From Gammaproteobacteria bacterium (lineage in GTDB: Bacteria; Pseudomonadota; Gammaproteobacteria; SZUA-152): 59,295 bases of DNA. The translations under genes and the position numbers were made by a program. Location of the stretch: the NCBI GenBank assembly GCA_032250735.1, contig JAVVEP010000019.1, positions 1 through 59,295 of the forward strand, given 5' to 3'. A model generated the notes under the pieces. It saw nothing but the letters and a program-made list of their open reading frames with translations. It did not search any database and was not told where the DNA came from. Shown here one piece after another: positions 35,719-43,479 of this stretch. The first letter of the stretch is position 1. Every line of letters starts with the position of its first letter.

Positions 35719-36855
35719 TCAGGTATCTCTTCTAAGGTCATCAGGGATGGGCACATCAGAATTAAACTTGGGTGACAGACCCCCTTCCCGCTCGTAATGA
35801 CGCAGTTGATAGACATAGGCCAGCACCTGCGCGACGGCGAGGAACAGGCCAGTGGGGATTTCATCATTCAGCTCACAGTTGTGATAAAGGGCGCGCGCCA
35901 GCGGTGGCGCGGATAAGATCGGCACATCGTTGGCGAGTGCAATGCGACGGATATGACCCGCCACCTCATCGGCGCCGGAGGCCACAATAATCGGTGCGCC
36001 CATCACCGACTGGTCGTAACGTATGGCCACGGCGTAATGGGTCGGATTGGTGATGACCACGTCGGCCTTGGGCACCTCCTGCATCATGCGCCGCTGCGAT
36101 ATCTCGTGCTGCTTCTGCCGCACCCTGCCCTTCATCTCAGGGTTGCCATCGGTTTCCTTGTGTTCGTCCTTGACCTCCTGGCGGGTCATCTTCTGCTTAC
36201 GGCTGTGATCCCACAGCTGAAACGGCGCATCTGCCGCGGCGACCAGCAACAGGGCGCTACTCAGCAGAATGAAGGCCCAGATCAGTTCGGAACCCAGTTG
36301 CGAAAGTCCCTGCTCCAGATTCTGATTACTGAGGCCCAGGAAGTCGTCCAGCTTTCCCTGTAACAACCAGTAGCCAACCGCGCCGACGAGTAGAAATTTG
36401 GCCAGCGCCTTGACCAGTTCCATCAGGCCCTTGACGGAAAAGACCCGTCCCATGCCCTTAATCGGATCGAGTTTCTTGAGATCCGGCGTTATCGGTTTAA
36501 GGCTGAACGACCAGCCACCCATGGCCATCGGCGCAATGACCGCGGCAATCACCAGCAACAGAAACAGCGGAAATACGGCCGAAATCGCCGTGTGCACGGT
36601 ATCCAGAAACAACACGGGGTAGGTGCCGATATCGAAGATTCTGTCGCGCTCGATGCTCAGGCTGTCACGCAGGATCTGCATCAGGTCCTTGATCAGGCCA
36701 CTGCCCAGAAAAAAGAAACCGCTGCCCGAGACCAGCAACAGGATCACCGTCGTCAATTCCTTGGAACGCGCAATCTCGCCCTTGTCGCGCGATTCCTTTT
36801 TGCGTTTCTCCGTCGCCTGTTCGGTACGTTCCTGACCGTTCTGATTCTCAGCCAT
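35719..36855 (-). CDS. flhB: Flagellar export switch protein FlhB
   Basis: FlhB (378 residues) sets export specificity. It has four membrane helices and the cytoplasmic domain with the autocleavage site NPTH at residues 270-273 (VVITNPTHYAVAIRY). The C-terminal part after cleavage (LNDEIPTGLFLAVAQVLAY) is the region mimicked by the separate FlhX at 20969. The N-terminus is charged (ERTEQATEKRKKESRDKG), typical for the family. Confidence 0.97.
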   Translation of the reverse strand: MAENQNGQERTEQATEKRKKESRDKGEIARSKELTTVILLLVSGSGFFFLGSGLIKDLMQILRDSLSIERDRIFDIGTYPVLFLDTVHTAISAVFPLFLLLVIAAVIAPMAMGGWSFSLKPITPDLKKLDPIKGMGRVFSVKGLMELVKALAKFLLVGAVGYWLLQGKLDDFLGLSNQNLEQGLSQLGSELIWAFILLSSALLLVAAADAPFQLWDHSRKQKMTRQEVKDEHKETDGNPEMKGRVRQKQHEISQRRMMQEVPKADVVITNPTHYAVAIRYDQSVMGAPIIVASGADEVAGHIRRIALANDVPILSAPPLARALYHNCELNDEIPTGLFLAVAQVLAYVYQLRHYEREGGLSPKFNSDVPIPDDLRRDT

Positions 36856-36870
36856 AGTCGTCTGCCTCCC

Positions 36871-37650
36871 TTAAATCCCACCCGCCAGCGCGCGCATAAA
36901 TTCAAAGGACGCGGCCAGCTGGTTATTGATTTGTGGAAGCAGCACCGAGAGTGTCGCCATCATGATAAAAAATCCGGCCACCATGATCACCGGAAAACCG
37001 ATCGCAAAAATATTAAACTGTGGCGCAGAACGGGTAACCACGCCGAAGGTGAGATTGATCAGCAGCAGGGATGCAATGGCGGGCAAGGCAATCTGCACCG
37101 CGCCGGCATACATGTTGCCGCCCCATAACACCAGCTGCCACATACCCTCTCGGGTCAGACCATTGATGCCGATGGGCAGGGTGCGGAAGCTGTCCACCAC
37201 CACGTCGATAAACACCAGATGTCCATCCAGTGCCAGAAACACCAGGGTAAGAATGATCACGTAAAACTGACTGATCACCGGCACCTGGGTGCCGGAGCCA
37301 GGATCCACCATGGAGGCGAAGCCCAGCCCCATCTGGAAGGCGATGATCTGGCCGCCGACAATAAACATGGCGAACACCAATTGCAGTGCCAGACCCATGG
37401 CCGCACCGATTAACAGCTGGTTGAGCACAATCAGAATCGCTTCGCCACTCAGGGGATCGACCACCGGCACGGGCGGCATGATCGGTACCACGATCATGGT
37501 CAGTACGACCGAGAAGGCCAGCTTTGCGGTGACGGGAACGGTGCGTGCGCCAAACACCGGCGCGGCCCCCACCAGGGCCGCGATGCGAAACAGCGGCCAC
37601 ATGAAGGTTCCGACCCATGACATGATTTCTGAACTGGCAAGGGTCATCAT
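36871..37650 (-). CDS. fliR: Flagellar biosynthetic protein FliR
   Basis: A 259-residue export gate protein with about six hydrophobic helices (FRIAALVGAAPVFGARTVP, LQLVFAMFIVGGQIIAFQMG). FliR combines with FliP and FliQ in the helical core complex of the export gate. Two ATG codons in a row (37650, 37647) could start it. It lies between fliQ and flhB. Confidence 0.95.
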   Translation of the reverse strand: MMTLASSEIMSWVGTFMWPLFRIAALVGAAPVFGARTVPVTAKLAFSVVLTMIVVPIMPPVPVVDPLSGEAILIVLNQLLIGAAMGLALQLVFAMFIVGGQIIAFQMGLGFASMVDPGSGTQVPVISQFYVIILTLVFLALDGHLVFIDVVVDSFRTLPIGINGLTREGMWQLVLWGGNMYAGAVQIALPAIASLLLINLTFGVVTRSAPQFNIFAIGFPVIMVAGFFIMMATLSVLLPQINNQLAASFEFMRALAGGI

Positions 37651-37675
37651 TTAGATCACATCCTGGGTATTGTTG

Positions 37676-37945
37676 TTAGCCGATAATCATGGGGATGTCG
37701 GTGATCAGGCGTTTGGTATAGGTCATCAGCAACTGCAACAGCCACGAACCGGCCACCAGCAGGGTCACGAAGGTGATGCCCAGCTTCGGGATAAAACTGA
37801 GAGTCTGTTCGTTCAACTGGGTGGCGGCCTGGAACATACTCACCAGCAGACCCACCGCCAGTGCGGGCAACAGGATCACCGCCGTCATCAACAGCACCAG
37901 TTCGAGGGCCTGCTTTGCAACCGTCATTACCATTTCTGGAGTCAT
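37676..37945 (-). CDS. fliQ: Flagellar biosynthetic protein FliQ
   Basis: An 89-residue protein with two membrane helices (ALELVLLMTAVILLPALAVG and FVTLLVAGSWLLQLLMTY) joined by the conserved loop QAATQLNEQTLSFIPK. It is part of the FliPQR gate. Unusually, 187 bp separate it from fliP; the spacer holds a large palindrome. Confidence 0.96.
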   Translation of the reverse strand: MTPEMVMTVAKQALELVLLMTAVILLPALAVGLLVSMFQAATQLNEQTLSFIPKLGITFVTLLVAGSWLLQLLMTYTKRLITDIPMIIG

Positions 37946-38008
37946 TTTCGTTATCCGTTAAAAGCCGTGTTCAAAACGCGCGGCGGCATTACACATACTA
38001 ACAAGGCG

Positions 38009-38115
38009 CATGGAAAGGATGCCCTTCAATCAAGACCGTCAGCAGCAGGATGCTGCTGTCGAGCGTACACGGATGTATTTTCAGCGCGTCTTGATTGAAG
38101 GGCATCCTTTTCATG
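38009..38115. repeat. 107-bp palindromic element between fliP and fliQ
   Basis: The left arm (38014-38036) and right arm (38088-38110) are perfect 23-bp inverted repeats with the core GGATGCCCTTCAATCAAG. With one G-T pair the stem extends to 28 bp (38009-38036 with 38088-38115), bounded by CATG on both sides. The 51-bp centre contains a second hairpin, CAGCAGCA-GGA-TGCTGCTG (38040-38058). No T-run follows on either strand, so it does not look like a terminator. It resembles a REPIN- or MITE-like insertion, or an RNA-processing element of the operon transcript. Confidence 0.85.
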
Positions 38116-38132
38116 TGACTTAATAATAAAAA

Positions 38133-38915
38133 CTACACATAAAAACTGGAGGCCAGCGTTCCCATCACCATTGCCCAGCCATCAACCAACACAAACAGCA
38201 TGATCTTGAACGGCAGTGAAATGATCATCGGGGACAGCATCATCATACCCATCGCCATCAGCACACTGGCGACCACCAGGTCGATGATAAGAAAGGGAAT
38301 AAAAATCAGAAAGCCGATCTGGTAGGCCGTTTTCAGTTCGCTGGTCACGAACGCCGGCATCAGCAGTGTGAAGGGAATATCGTCGGCGGTATTGATCTCA
38401 CCGACGTCGGCAATCTCGGCAAACAGGCTCAAATCCTTTTCGCGTGTTTGCGCCAGCATAAATTCCCTGAAGGGCCCGGCCGCTTTATCAAACGCCTCCC
38501 CGGCCTGCAGCTTTTCTTCCAGATAGGGATTGATGGCATCCTCGTAGACCTTGGTAAATACCGGCGACATCACAAAGATGGTGAGAAACAGCGCCAGCCC
38601 GATCAAGATCTGGCCGGACGGTGCCTGCGGCATACCGACGGCCTGCCGCACAATCGACAACACGATAATGATGCGTGTAAATGAGGTCAGCATAATCAGC
38701 GCCGCCGGTAGCAGGCTGAAGGCCGTCATCAGGGCCAGCACCTGCAGGCCCATGGTATAGGTCTGGCCACCATCCGCTTCGGTGGTTACCGACAGCACCG
38801 GCATACCCGGATCAGCGGCAAGCGAGATTGACGGGAAAAGTGCCAATAACAGAACCGGGGTTAACCAGGCCATGGTCGCGGCGATGCATCTAAATCCTGT
38901 TAGCTTGCCTGCCAT
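38133..38915 (-). CDS. fliP: Flagellar biosynthetic protein FliP
   Basis: A 260-residue export gate protein with a cleavable signal peptide (ending near SISLAADPG) and four further hydrophobic helices. Family motifs are [39 protein letters not shown] and the C-terminal [17 protein letters not shown]. It overlaps the fliO stop by ATGA. Confidence 0.97.
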   Translation of the reverse strand: MAGKLTGFRCIAATMAWLTPVLLLALFPSISLAADPGMPVLSVTTEADGGQTYTMGLQVLALMTAFSLLPAALIMLTSFTRIIIVLSIVRQAVGMPQAPSGQILIGLALFLTIFVMSPVFTKVYEDAINPYLEEKLQAGEAFDKAAGPFREFMLAQTREKDLSLFAEIADVGEINTADDIPFTLLMPAFVTSELKTAYQIGFLIFIPFLIIDLVVASVLMAMGMMMLSPMIISLPFKIMLFVLVDGWAMVMGTLASSFYV

Positions 38916-39439
38916 CAGTTTTTGCCAGCCGATTTATCCACCATCGAGTCCCTGCCGACAGTGCGTTTCGCCACATGCCGGGCCATGGCGGATTGCAGCT
39001 TCGAGGAGAAACTCGTGGCGGAGTCACCGTCAGCATCGACCGGCAGAGGCGTATCCAGCACATGCAGGGTCTGTATCTGGCCGGGCGCCACGCCCACCAC
39101 CAGCTGCGTATCGCCGACCTGCAACAACACCACCCTTTCGCGGGCACTGAGCGAAATGCCACCGACAATCTTCAGTTTTCCCTGCACGCCGGTCTGAAAA
39201 TTGCCAAACCGTTTGAATGCCCAGGCCGCCCCACCGATCACCGCCAGCACCACCAGCAGACCCAGGGTGGTCTGCAGCAGACTGCCGGCCATATTGGGAT
39301 CGGATAGACCGCTACCCGAAAGCGGTTTTGTTTCGGCCAGTGATTCGGCCAGCTTTCCCGCACCGGACTCAACGACCGCATGCACAAGACTACTGGCCTG
39401 CATCAGCAGCATAAAACCGGATATTCGGAGGGTCATCAT
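38915..39439 (-). CDS. fliO: Flagellar biosynthetic protein FliO
   Basis: A 174-residue protein that helps assemble the FliPQR core. It has an N-terminal signal-like segment, a membrane helix ([20 protein letters not shown]) and a conserved cytoplasmic part ([37 protein letters not shown]). Weak sequence conservation is normal for FliO. Two adjacent ATG codons lie at 39439 and 39436, without a clear ribosome site. Confidence 0.92.
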   Translation of the reverse strand: MMTLRISGFMLLMQASSLVHAVVESGAGKLAESLAETKPLSGSGLSDPNMAGSLLQTTLGLLVVLAVIGGAAWAFKRFGNFQTGVQGKLKIVGGISLSARERVVLLQVGDTQLVVGVAPGQIQTLHVLDTPLPVDADGDSATSFSSKLQSAMARHVAKRTVGRDSMVDKSAGKN

Positions 39440-39452
39440 ATGAAGGTATCTG

Positions 39453-39914
39453 CTATTTCAGTTTCTGAATGCGTTCAGCCGCGCTAATCACATCCGTCAG
39501 GCGAATGCCGTATTTCTCGTTCACCACAACCACCTCACCATGCGCAATCAGGGTGCCATTGACCAGGACATCCAGCGGTTCGCCCGCCAGCCTGTCCAGC
39601 TCTACCACAGAGCCCTGATTGAGTTTGAGAAGGTTTCGTATGCTGATTTTGGTTGAACCAATCTGCAACGCGATCGAAATGGGGATATCAAGAATGGCAT
39701 CCAGGTTCCTGTCACCGATATTGCCAGCACCACCCTCATCCACAAGATTCTGCATCGCCACCTGTTCAACACCCTTAGATTCGGCCATCTCCTGCTCTTC
39801 AAGAGCAGCACCCCAGTCGGCATCAGCAGATGACTCTGCCTCGCCCTGCTCATTCAGGGCATCCGCCCATTCATCTGCAACACTTTCATTGTCAGCACCC
39901 GTTTCATCAACCAT
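39453..39914 (-). CDS. fliN: Flagellar motor switch protein FliN
   Basis: A 153-residue C-ring protein. The N-terminal 70 residues are acidic and Glu/Ala-rich. The C-terminal SpoA domain has LDAILDIPISIALQIGSTKI, LNQGSVVELDRLAGEPLDV and GEVVVVNEKYGIRLTDV. It overlaps fliM by 8 nt and has GAGGTGA before ATG 39914. Confidence 0.97.
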   Translation of the reverse strand: MVDETGADNESVADEWADALNEQGEAESSADADWGAALEEQEMAESKGVEQVAMQNLVDEGGAGNIGDRNLDAILDIPISIALQIGSTKISIRNLLKLNQGSVVELDRLAGEPLDVLVNGTLIAHGEVVVVNEKYGIRLTDVISAAERIQKLK

Positions 39915-40923
39915 GGGTCACCTCTTTACCAGTTGTTTGAGCCTCGTGACTCGAAATTGAAACCTGTTCCCTGATTTTCACCGCCATATTGCCGCGAGAA
40001 ATACCGTACTTGCCTCGAAATACCGGCACGCCCTCCGCACACAGGGTCACCAGGTCAGGAATATCCAGCGGAATAATGTCGCCCTTTTTCATCTCGACGA
40101 CATCACGCAAACTCAGCTCGGTGTGCGCCAGGGCGCAGGAGAGGGCGACATTGGAACTTTTCACTTCTTCCCGTAACGAATGCACCCAGCGATCATCCAT
40201 ATCATTACGATCGCTTTGCACACCCGCACCCAGAATTTCACGAATCGGCTCCAGCATTGCGTAGGGCATGGTGATGTGGAAATCGCCACCACCACCCTCG
40301 ATCTCGACATGAAAGGTGTTTACCACCACCACTTCGCTGGGGCTTACGATATTGGCGAACTGCGGATTCACTTCCGAGTTCAGTTTCTCGAAGGCCAGTT
40401 TCATGACCGGCGACCAGGCCTCTTTCAGATCCACGAACACCTGCTCGAGAATCATGTCCACAACGCGTAATTCCGTCGGCGTAAACTCCCGGCCTTCAAT
40501 CTTTGCGTGGAAGCGGCCATCGCCCCCAAAATAATTATCCACTACGGTGAATACCAGGCGTGGATCCAGCACGAACAAGGCCGTGCCGCGCAATGGCGAG
40601 ACACGCACCATGTTCAGGCTGGTGGGGACGAACAGGCTATGCACATATTCTGAAAACTTCAGCATCTGCACACCACCCACGGATATTTCCGCACTGCGCC
40701 GCAGCAGATTAAAAATACTGATGCGGAATAAACGGGCGTAACGCTCGTTGATCATTTCCAGCGTGGGCATGCGCCCACGGACAATACGGTCCTGCGTGGT
40801 GAAGTCATAGGTTCTGGCTTCACCATCTGAAAATTCATCAACGTCGGTATCAATATCGCTACTGGAAACACCATGTAGCAAGGCATCAATTTCGTCTTGA
40901 GATAAAAGGTCGTTAACTGCCAT
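39907..40923 (-). CDS. fliM: Flagellar motor switch protein FliM
   Basis: A 338-residue C-ring protein. The N-terminal CheY-P binding peptide is LLSQDEIDALLHG. The middle domain includes RIVRGRMPTLEMINERYARL, and the C-terminal SpoA-like domain contacts FliN. It receives the CheY signal that switches rotation. It lies between fliL (67 nt upstream) and fliN. Confidence 0.97.
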   Translation of the reverse strand: MAVNDLLSQDEIDALLHGVSSSDIDTDVDEFSDGEARTYDFTTQDRIVRGRMPTLEMINERYARLFRISIFNLLRRSAEISVGGVQMLKFSEYVHSLFVPTSLNMVRVSPLRGTALFVLDPRLVFTVVDNYFGGDGRFHAKIEGREFTPTELRVVDMILEQVFVDLKEAWSPVMKLAFEKLNSEVNPQFANIVSPSEVVVVNTFHVEIEGGGGDFHITMPYAMLEPIREILGAGVQSDRNDMDDRWVHSLREEVKSSNVALSCALAHTELSLRDVVEMKKGDIIPLDIPDLVTLCAEGVPVFRGKYGISRGNMAVKIREQVSISSHEAQTTGKEVTHG

Positions 40924-40990
40924 GTCGTCAATGCATCTCTAGTTAAGGTTAGTCATCATCAAGTACGGAATGGGCCAATCGACACATCGG

Positions 40991-41557
40991 TTACTGCATC
41001 ACAAAACTCGTGAAATAGACGGCTTCGATACCGGGATCGCCGGTTTCCTCTTCCAGGATTTGCTGCACCACTTCCAGCGACTCTTCGCGCAGCGACTCCT
41101 TGCCTTCCAGGGTGCTCACGGTGTCGTAGGTCTGGGTGCTGAACAACAGCATCAGATTGTTGCGGATCACCGGCATGTGTAACTTGACCTTGTCGGGCAC
41201 CGTCGCATCACGGGTCATCACCTCGACGGTAATCTGCAGGAAGCGCGCCTTGCCCTGACTGGCAAAATTCACCACAAAGGCCGGGTCTATAGGCATATAC
41301 ACAGCGGGTCCCGTATGTTCCACCGCTTCACCGCCCTCTTCGCCATCACCCTCCTCGCCATCCTCGCCCTCGCTGTCGGCCGCCACCGTCGTCGCGTTGT
41401 CAGCCGCACCGGGGATGACGCCGGCAATAAACAGGCTGCCAACCACCAGAATCGTTCCCGCCATCAATGGCAACACACCAAACAGCAAGATCTTGGTGAT
41501 CAGTGAACCCTTTGGCTTTGCTGGTGCCTGTTCGTTCTCGTCTTCATCAACCATCAT
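40991..41557 (-). CDS. fliL: Flagellar basal body-associated protein FliL
   Basis: A 188-residue single-pass membrane protein associated with the stators. A basic N-terminus precedes the helix ILLFGVLPLMAGTILVVGSL. An unusually acidic stretch follows (Glu/Asp/Gly-rich, near residues 60-80), then the periplasmic domain (FVVNFASQGKARFLQITVEV). AAAGGA precedes ATG 41557, which is followed directly by a second ATG. The leader contains four copies of an octamer and the gene has its own sigma-54 promoter (41647-41662). Confidence 0.94.
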   Translation of the reverse strand: MMVDEDENEQAPAKPKGSLITKILLFGVLPLMAGTILVVGSLFIAGVIPGAADNATTVAADSEGEDGEEGDGEEGGEAVEHTGPAVYMPIDPAFVVNFASQGKARFLQITVEVMTRDATVPDKVKLHMPVIRNNLMLLFSTQTYDTVSTLEGKESLREESLEVVQQILEEETGDPGIEAVYFTSFVMQ

Positions 41558-41571
41558 TATTTCCTTTCAAT

Positions 41572-41621
41572 ACCTGTTTGCAGTACCTGTTTACTGAAGG
41601 ACCTGTTTGCAGTACCTGTTT
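41572..41621. repeat. Direct repeats in the fliL leader (four AAACAGGT octamers)
   Basis: A 21-bp unit, ACCTGTTTGCAGTACCTGTTT, occurs at 41572-41592 and exactly again at 41601-41621. Each unit holds two ACCTGTTT octamers, at 41572, 41585, 41601 and 41614 (spacing 13, 16, 13). They lie between the predicted start of transcription (about 41636) and the fliL start codon. Confidence 0.85.
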
Positions 41622-41646
41622 GCGTAAGGCGCCTACGCACACTTGT

Positions 41647-41662
41647 AGCAAATGCTATGCCA
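41647..41662 (-). promoter_or_regulatory. sigma-54 (-24/-12) promoter of fliL
   Basis: The minus strand reads TGGCATAGCATTTGCT. It matches TGGCA at -24 and TTGCT at -12, with GG and GC 10 nt apart. The predicted transcript starts near 41636. It would drive the fliL-to-DUF2802 run. FleQ/FlrA-type activators use such promoters in polar flagellar systems. Confidence 0.7.
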
Positions 41663-41814
41663 GCACCGACGTGATTATATTAACGAATATATTCAATGAG
41701 TTAGAAATGCTCTGGGCGAGGTTGCCGGTTTTTTGACTGACTGGGCCGCCCTCCGCAGCCGGGATTCCGTCAGACACTCCAGCGCCTCGCGCGCTACGCA
41801 GCACGGTTTGCCGC

Positions 41815-41842
41815 TCGACACCCCGGGTCGCTCAGGTAAAAT
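41815..41842 (+). promoter_or_regulatory. sigma-70 promoter of the peroxidase gene
   Basis: TCGACA (41815-41820), a 16-nt spacer and TAAAAT (41837-41842) match five of six bases at each box. The ATG lies 37 nt downstream. Confidence 0.5.
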
Positions 41843-41878
41843 GCGTGGCCCACACGACCCGCACACACTGGAGAAAAA

Positions 41879-42919
41879 ATGGCTCGGTTGACCCATTTCA
41901 CTGTCACGGCATTAGTAACGGCATGGCTATGCCTTTTGCTGACGAGTCCGGCACTGGCCTTTGATTACCTGCAGAGCCTGCCGGAAACGCCGTCCTTCCC
42001 GGCGGACAATCCCCCAACCCCCGCGAAGATCGCCCTGGGCAAACGCCTGTTCTTCGACCAGCGGCTGTTGGGTGCCGGTAGCAAACTATCCTGCAACAGC
42101 TGCCATCAGCTGGCCAAGGGCGGCGATGACAACCGGGCGCTCGCCATCGGCCAGCATGGCAAAACCAGCCTGCGCTCGGCACCCGGCCTCTGGAATATCG
42201 GTTTTCAAACCGTGTTGTACTGGGACGGGCGCGCCACCAGCCTGGAGGCACAGACGCTGGATCATCTGCGCGACCCGGTCATTTCCGGCTGGCCAAACAT
42301 CGGTGCGCTGGTGCTCTGGCTCGGCCAGGACAGCGAGTACCAAAAGGCCTTTAGTGCGGCATTTCCGGCGGACAGTGGGGTTTTCTACGGTATCAGTGGG
42401 GACAATATTGCCCGCGCGATCAGCAGCTATGAACGGACCCTGCTGGCCCGCAATAGCGCCTTTGACCGCTATATTGCCGGCGACGAGGCGGCGATTTCCG
42501 CGGCGGCCAAACGGGGGATCGAGGCATTCAACGAGGCGGGCTGTCTGGCCTGCCATTTTGGCGCCAACTTTGCGGGACCGGCACCGGGGCCGGCATTGAA
42601 AATGGGGGATGGTTTTTACGAGCTGTTCCCCAATAACCTGGGCTCACATTACGACCGGCAATACCACCTGCTCGATGATTTAGGGCGATTTGCCCACACG
42701 GGCGATCCGCAGGAGCGTTACCTGTGGCGGGTTCCGCCGCTCAGAAATATTGCGCTGACCGCGCCCTATTTCCACCATGGCGCAGTCGACACGCTGGAAG
42801 AGGCAATACGGGTGATGGGGAAGACTCAGTTCAACAAGCCGCTGTCAAAAGCGGCGGTCAACGACATTGCGGCCTTTTTGCGCAGCCTGACGGGGGAATT
42901 GCCACCGCAGGAAGACTAG
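41879..42919 (+). CDS. Dihaem cytochrome c peroxidase / MauG family protein
   Basis: A 346-residue periplasmic protein with a signal peptide (cleavage near SPALAFDY) and two c-type haem motifs: CNSCH (Cys72, Cys75, His76) and CLACH (Cys222, Cys225, His226). Family stretches are KIALGKRLFFDQRL, LWNIGFQTVLYWDGRATSLE and LRNIALTAPYFHHGAVDTL. It probably reduces hydrogen peroxide with cytochrome c electrons; a MauG-like oxidase role is possible. GGAG precedes the ATG at 6 nt. It sits, oppositely oriented, inside the flagellar cluster between fliL and fliK, with its own promoter. Confidence 0.92.
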   Translation: MARLTHFTVTALVTAWLCLLLTSPALAFDYLQSLPETPSFPADNPPTPAKIALGKRLFFDQRLLGAGSKLSCNSCHQLAKGGDDNRALAIGQHGKTSLRSAPGLWNIGFQTVLYWDGRATSLEAQTLDHLRDPVISGWPNIGALVLWLGQDSEYQKAFSAAFPADSGVFYGISGDNIARAISSYERTLLARNSAFDRYIAGDEAAISAAAKRGIEAFNEAGCLACHFGANFAGPAPGPALKMGDGFYELFPNNLGSHYDRQYHLLDDLGRFAHTGDPQERYLWRVPPLRNIALTAPYFHHGAVDTLEEAIRVMGKTQFNKPLSKAAVNDIAAFLRSLTGELPPQED

Positions 42920-42959
42920 CCTGAAAAGCGGCCGGCAAATGAAAGAGTTCGCAAACGCC

Positions 42960-43262
42960 CTATTCGACGATGAACATCTTGTCCAGGTTCGATATCGAGA
43001 GGATCTTGCGGACATCGGGTTTGCAGTTTTGCAGGCGGATACTCTCCGTCTTCTCGCCGACATGCTCCCTGAGCAGCAGCAACATGCCCATCGCCGAGCT
43101 GTCCATAAAGGTCGCCTTGCCCAGGTCAATCACGAACTTTGTGGTCGCCGGCAGATCCCGGTAGGAATTGCGAAATTCCGAATGGATATTAAAATCGAAT
43201 CGCCCTTCAATCGCCATCGTCAGCAGGCTGCCGTCGCTCGATAAATTTGCACTAAATCCCAT
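42960..43262 (-). CDS. STAS-domain protein (anti-sigma factor antagonist type)
   Basis: A 100-residue single STAS domain: LTMAIEGRFDFNIHSEFRNS, then KFVIDLGKATFMDSSAMGML. Ser55/Ser56 in DSSAMG is the site phosphorylated in SpoIIAA-type antagonists. No anti-sigma kinase is adjacent. It lies between fliK and the peroxidase on the flagellar strand, so a link to flagellar or c-di-GMP regulation is possible but unproven. TGAGGTGA precedes ATG 43262. A weak sigma-54-like site lies at 43299-43314. Confidence 0.88.
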   Translation of the reverse strand: MGFSANLSSDGSLLTMAIEGRFDFNIHSEFRNSYRDLPATTKFVIDLGKATFMDSSAMGMLLLLREHVGEKTESIRLQNCKPDVRKILSISNLDKMFIVE

Positions 43263-43298
43263 ATCTCACCTCAAGTTAATCAGTTTTCGTCCCTGCCA

Positions 43299-43314
43299 TG
43301 CGCCAAAATTGCCA
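43299..43314 (-). promoter_or_regulatory. Weak sigma-54-like promoter of the STAS gene
   Basis: The minus strand reads TGGCAATTTTGGCGCA. The -24 TGGCA and the GG-N10-GC spacing fit, but the -12 part (GCGCA) departs from TTGCA. The start codon lies 37 nt downstream. It gains weight only from the good RpoN sites in front of the neighbouring flagellar genes. Confidence 0.3.
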
Positions 43315-43479
43315 CCGCCTGGCGGCCAGTGACGATAAAACGGGCATCAGCAATGATTCCATTCCCGAATACTATCGAGTCCTGACTGCGAAACTTTAGT
43401 GGCGTGGATCACGTGACGGGACGGATCGGAATTATAGCCTGGCGGGCCTGGCCTGGTCGCCTCCCGCTGCGAAGAAGTA

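Larger units (their letters stand above)
41558..41878. other. Divergent regulatory region between fliL and the peroxidase gene
   Basis: This 321-bp spacer holds the fliL leader with repeats (41572-41621), the palindromic GCGTA/TACGC around 41622-41638, the fliL sigma-54 promoter (41647-41662) and the peroxidase sigma-70 promoter (41815-41842). I see no gene. Confidence 0.7.

Noticed and set aside
38009-38115. The fliP-fliQ palindrome as an intrinsic terminator
   Set aside because: No T-run follows the stem on either strand, and essential operon genes lie downstream.
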